Of a DNA stretch of 64,000 nt, positions 63,938 to 64,000 are shown piece by piece. This DNA comes from Planctomycetota bacterium. GTDB taxonomy: Bacteria > Planctomycetota > UBA1135. The translations under genes and the position numbers were made by a program. Every line of letters begins with the position of its first letter. Positions within the stretch are counted from its first letter, which is position 1. Location of the stretch: positions 1 to 64,000 of the forward strand of contig JASMMA010000008.1 in NCBI GenBank assembly GCA_030748415.1, in the 5' to 3' direction. A model generated the notes under the pieces. It had not been told where the DNA came from, ran no database searches, and worked only from the letters and a program-made list of their open reading frames with translations.

Positions 63938-64000
63938 CATTCACCCACCTTGTTCGCACTTCTTGTTTGTTGGGTATGACATGCCTTCTTGTTTCCTCCG
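63934..64000 (+). CDS. N terminus of a secreted protein, cut by the window edge
   Basis: An ATG at 63934 overlaps the stop of the preceding gene (ATGA). The frame stays open to the window end and gives 22 residues, basic then hydrophobic (HLVRTSCLLGMTCLLVSS), consistent with a signal peptide. Nothing more can be said, though coupling to the membrane protein suggests a shared function. Confidence 0.7.
   Translation, partial: MTFTHLVRTSCLLGMTCLLVSS

Noticed and set aside
1-64000. tRNA, rRNA, riboswitch, prophage or CRISPR loci
   Set aside because: Scanning by eye found no recognisable candidates; a covariance-model search would be needed to exclude them.

Overview
The window reads as a bacterial chromosome segment of roughly even base composition, dense with secreted and lipid-anchored proteins: sulfatases, a sialidase, a GDSL esterase, FG-GAP propellers, CotH, DUF1028, HEAT and caspase-domain proteins. 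This mix, together with kinase-like/caspase fusions and largely Shine-Dalgarno-poor starts, suggests a marine Planctomycetota-like organism. That is inference from gene content only; no rRNA, tRNA or phylogenetic marker was found.

Layout. 1-10 kb: end of an SMP-30/gluconolactonase gene, then mostly leftward secreted hydrolases (DUF4185, GDSL esterase, DUF1028, sialidase, alpha/beta hydrolase, sulfatase) and one rightward serine hydrolase; REP-like inverted repeats sit between some of them. 10-12.4 kb: two adjacent rightward genes, each with an in-frame UGA followed by a hairpin of bacterial SECIS form. One encodes a thioredoxin-fold protein with a U-G-P-C active site, the other an FG-GAP protein with a W-U-C motif. 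I read both as selenoproteins; they are the most striking content of the window. 12.4-14.7 kb: nfnB/nfnA-type electron-bifurcating transhydrogenase. 14.9-18.7 kb: an aminotransferase and a three-gene NorC / heme-copper oxidase / diheme cytochrome c operon. 18.9-26.2 kb: CotH-LTD protein, RRM protein, cohesin-like protein, a frameshifted HEAT-VWA gene, an EamA transporter and a degenerate peptidase-like protein. 26.3-28.8 kb: modABC. 29-34.1 kb: a TetR gene with a palindromic operator, leading a five-gene operon resembling the Azoarcus-type ATP-dependent benzoyl-CoA reductase (bzdNOPQ). 34-47.5 kb: phosphodiesterase, YHYH / YtkA-like / MauG-like group, second sulfatase, large FG-GAP protein, FHA protein, citrate synthase, subtilase and a NifU-like protein. 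47.6-57 kb: DUF1028 paralogue, carbamoyltransferase, a HEAT-like protein, a semialdehyde dehydrogenase-like gene and a CitD-CitE fusion plus CitF. 56.9-64 kb: pseudokinase-TM-caspase, HEAT lipoprotein, secreted orthocaspase and a membrane protein leading into a gene cut by the window edge.

How the genes work together (inference). NfnAB, the benzoyl-CoA-reductase-like operon, the NOR-like operon and molybdate uptake point to at least facultatively anaerobic energy metabolism. The sulfatases, sialidase and esterase point to degradation of sulfated or acylated polysaccharides. At least seven secreted proteins of unrelated enzymatic type share a C-terminal beta-rich tail of about 90-120 residues that ends the protein, a candidate surface-sorting or anchoring domain. 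The caspase/pseudokinase/HEAT cluster at the right end is a candidate signalling or cell-death module.
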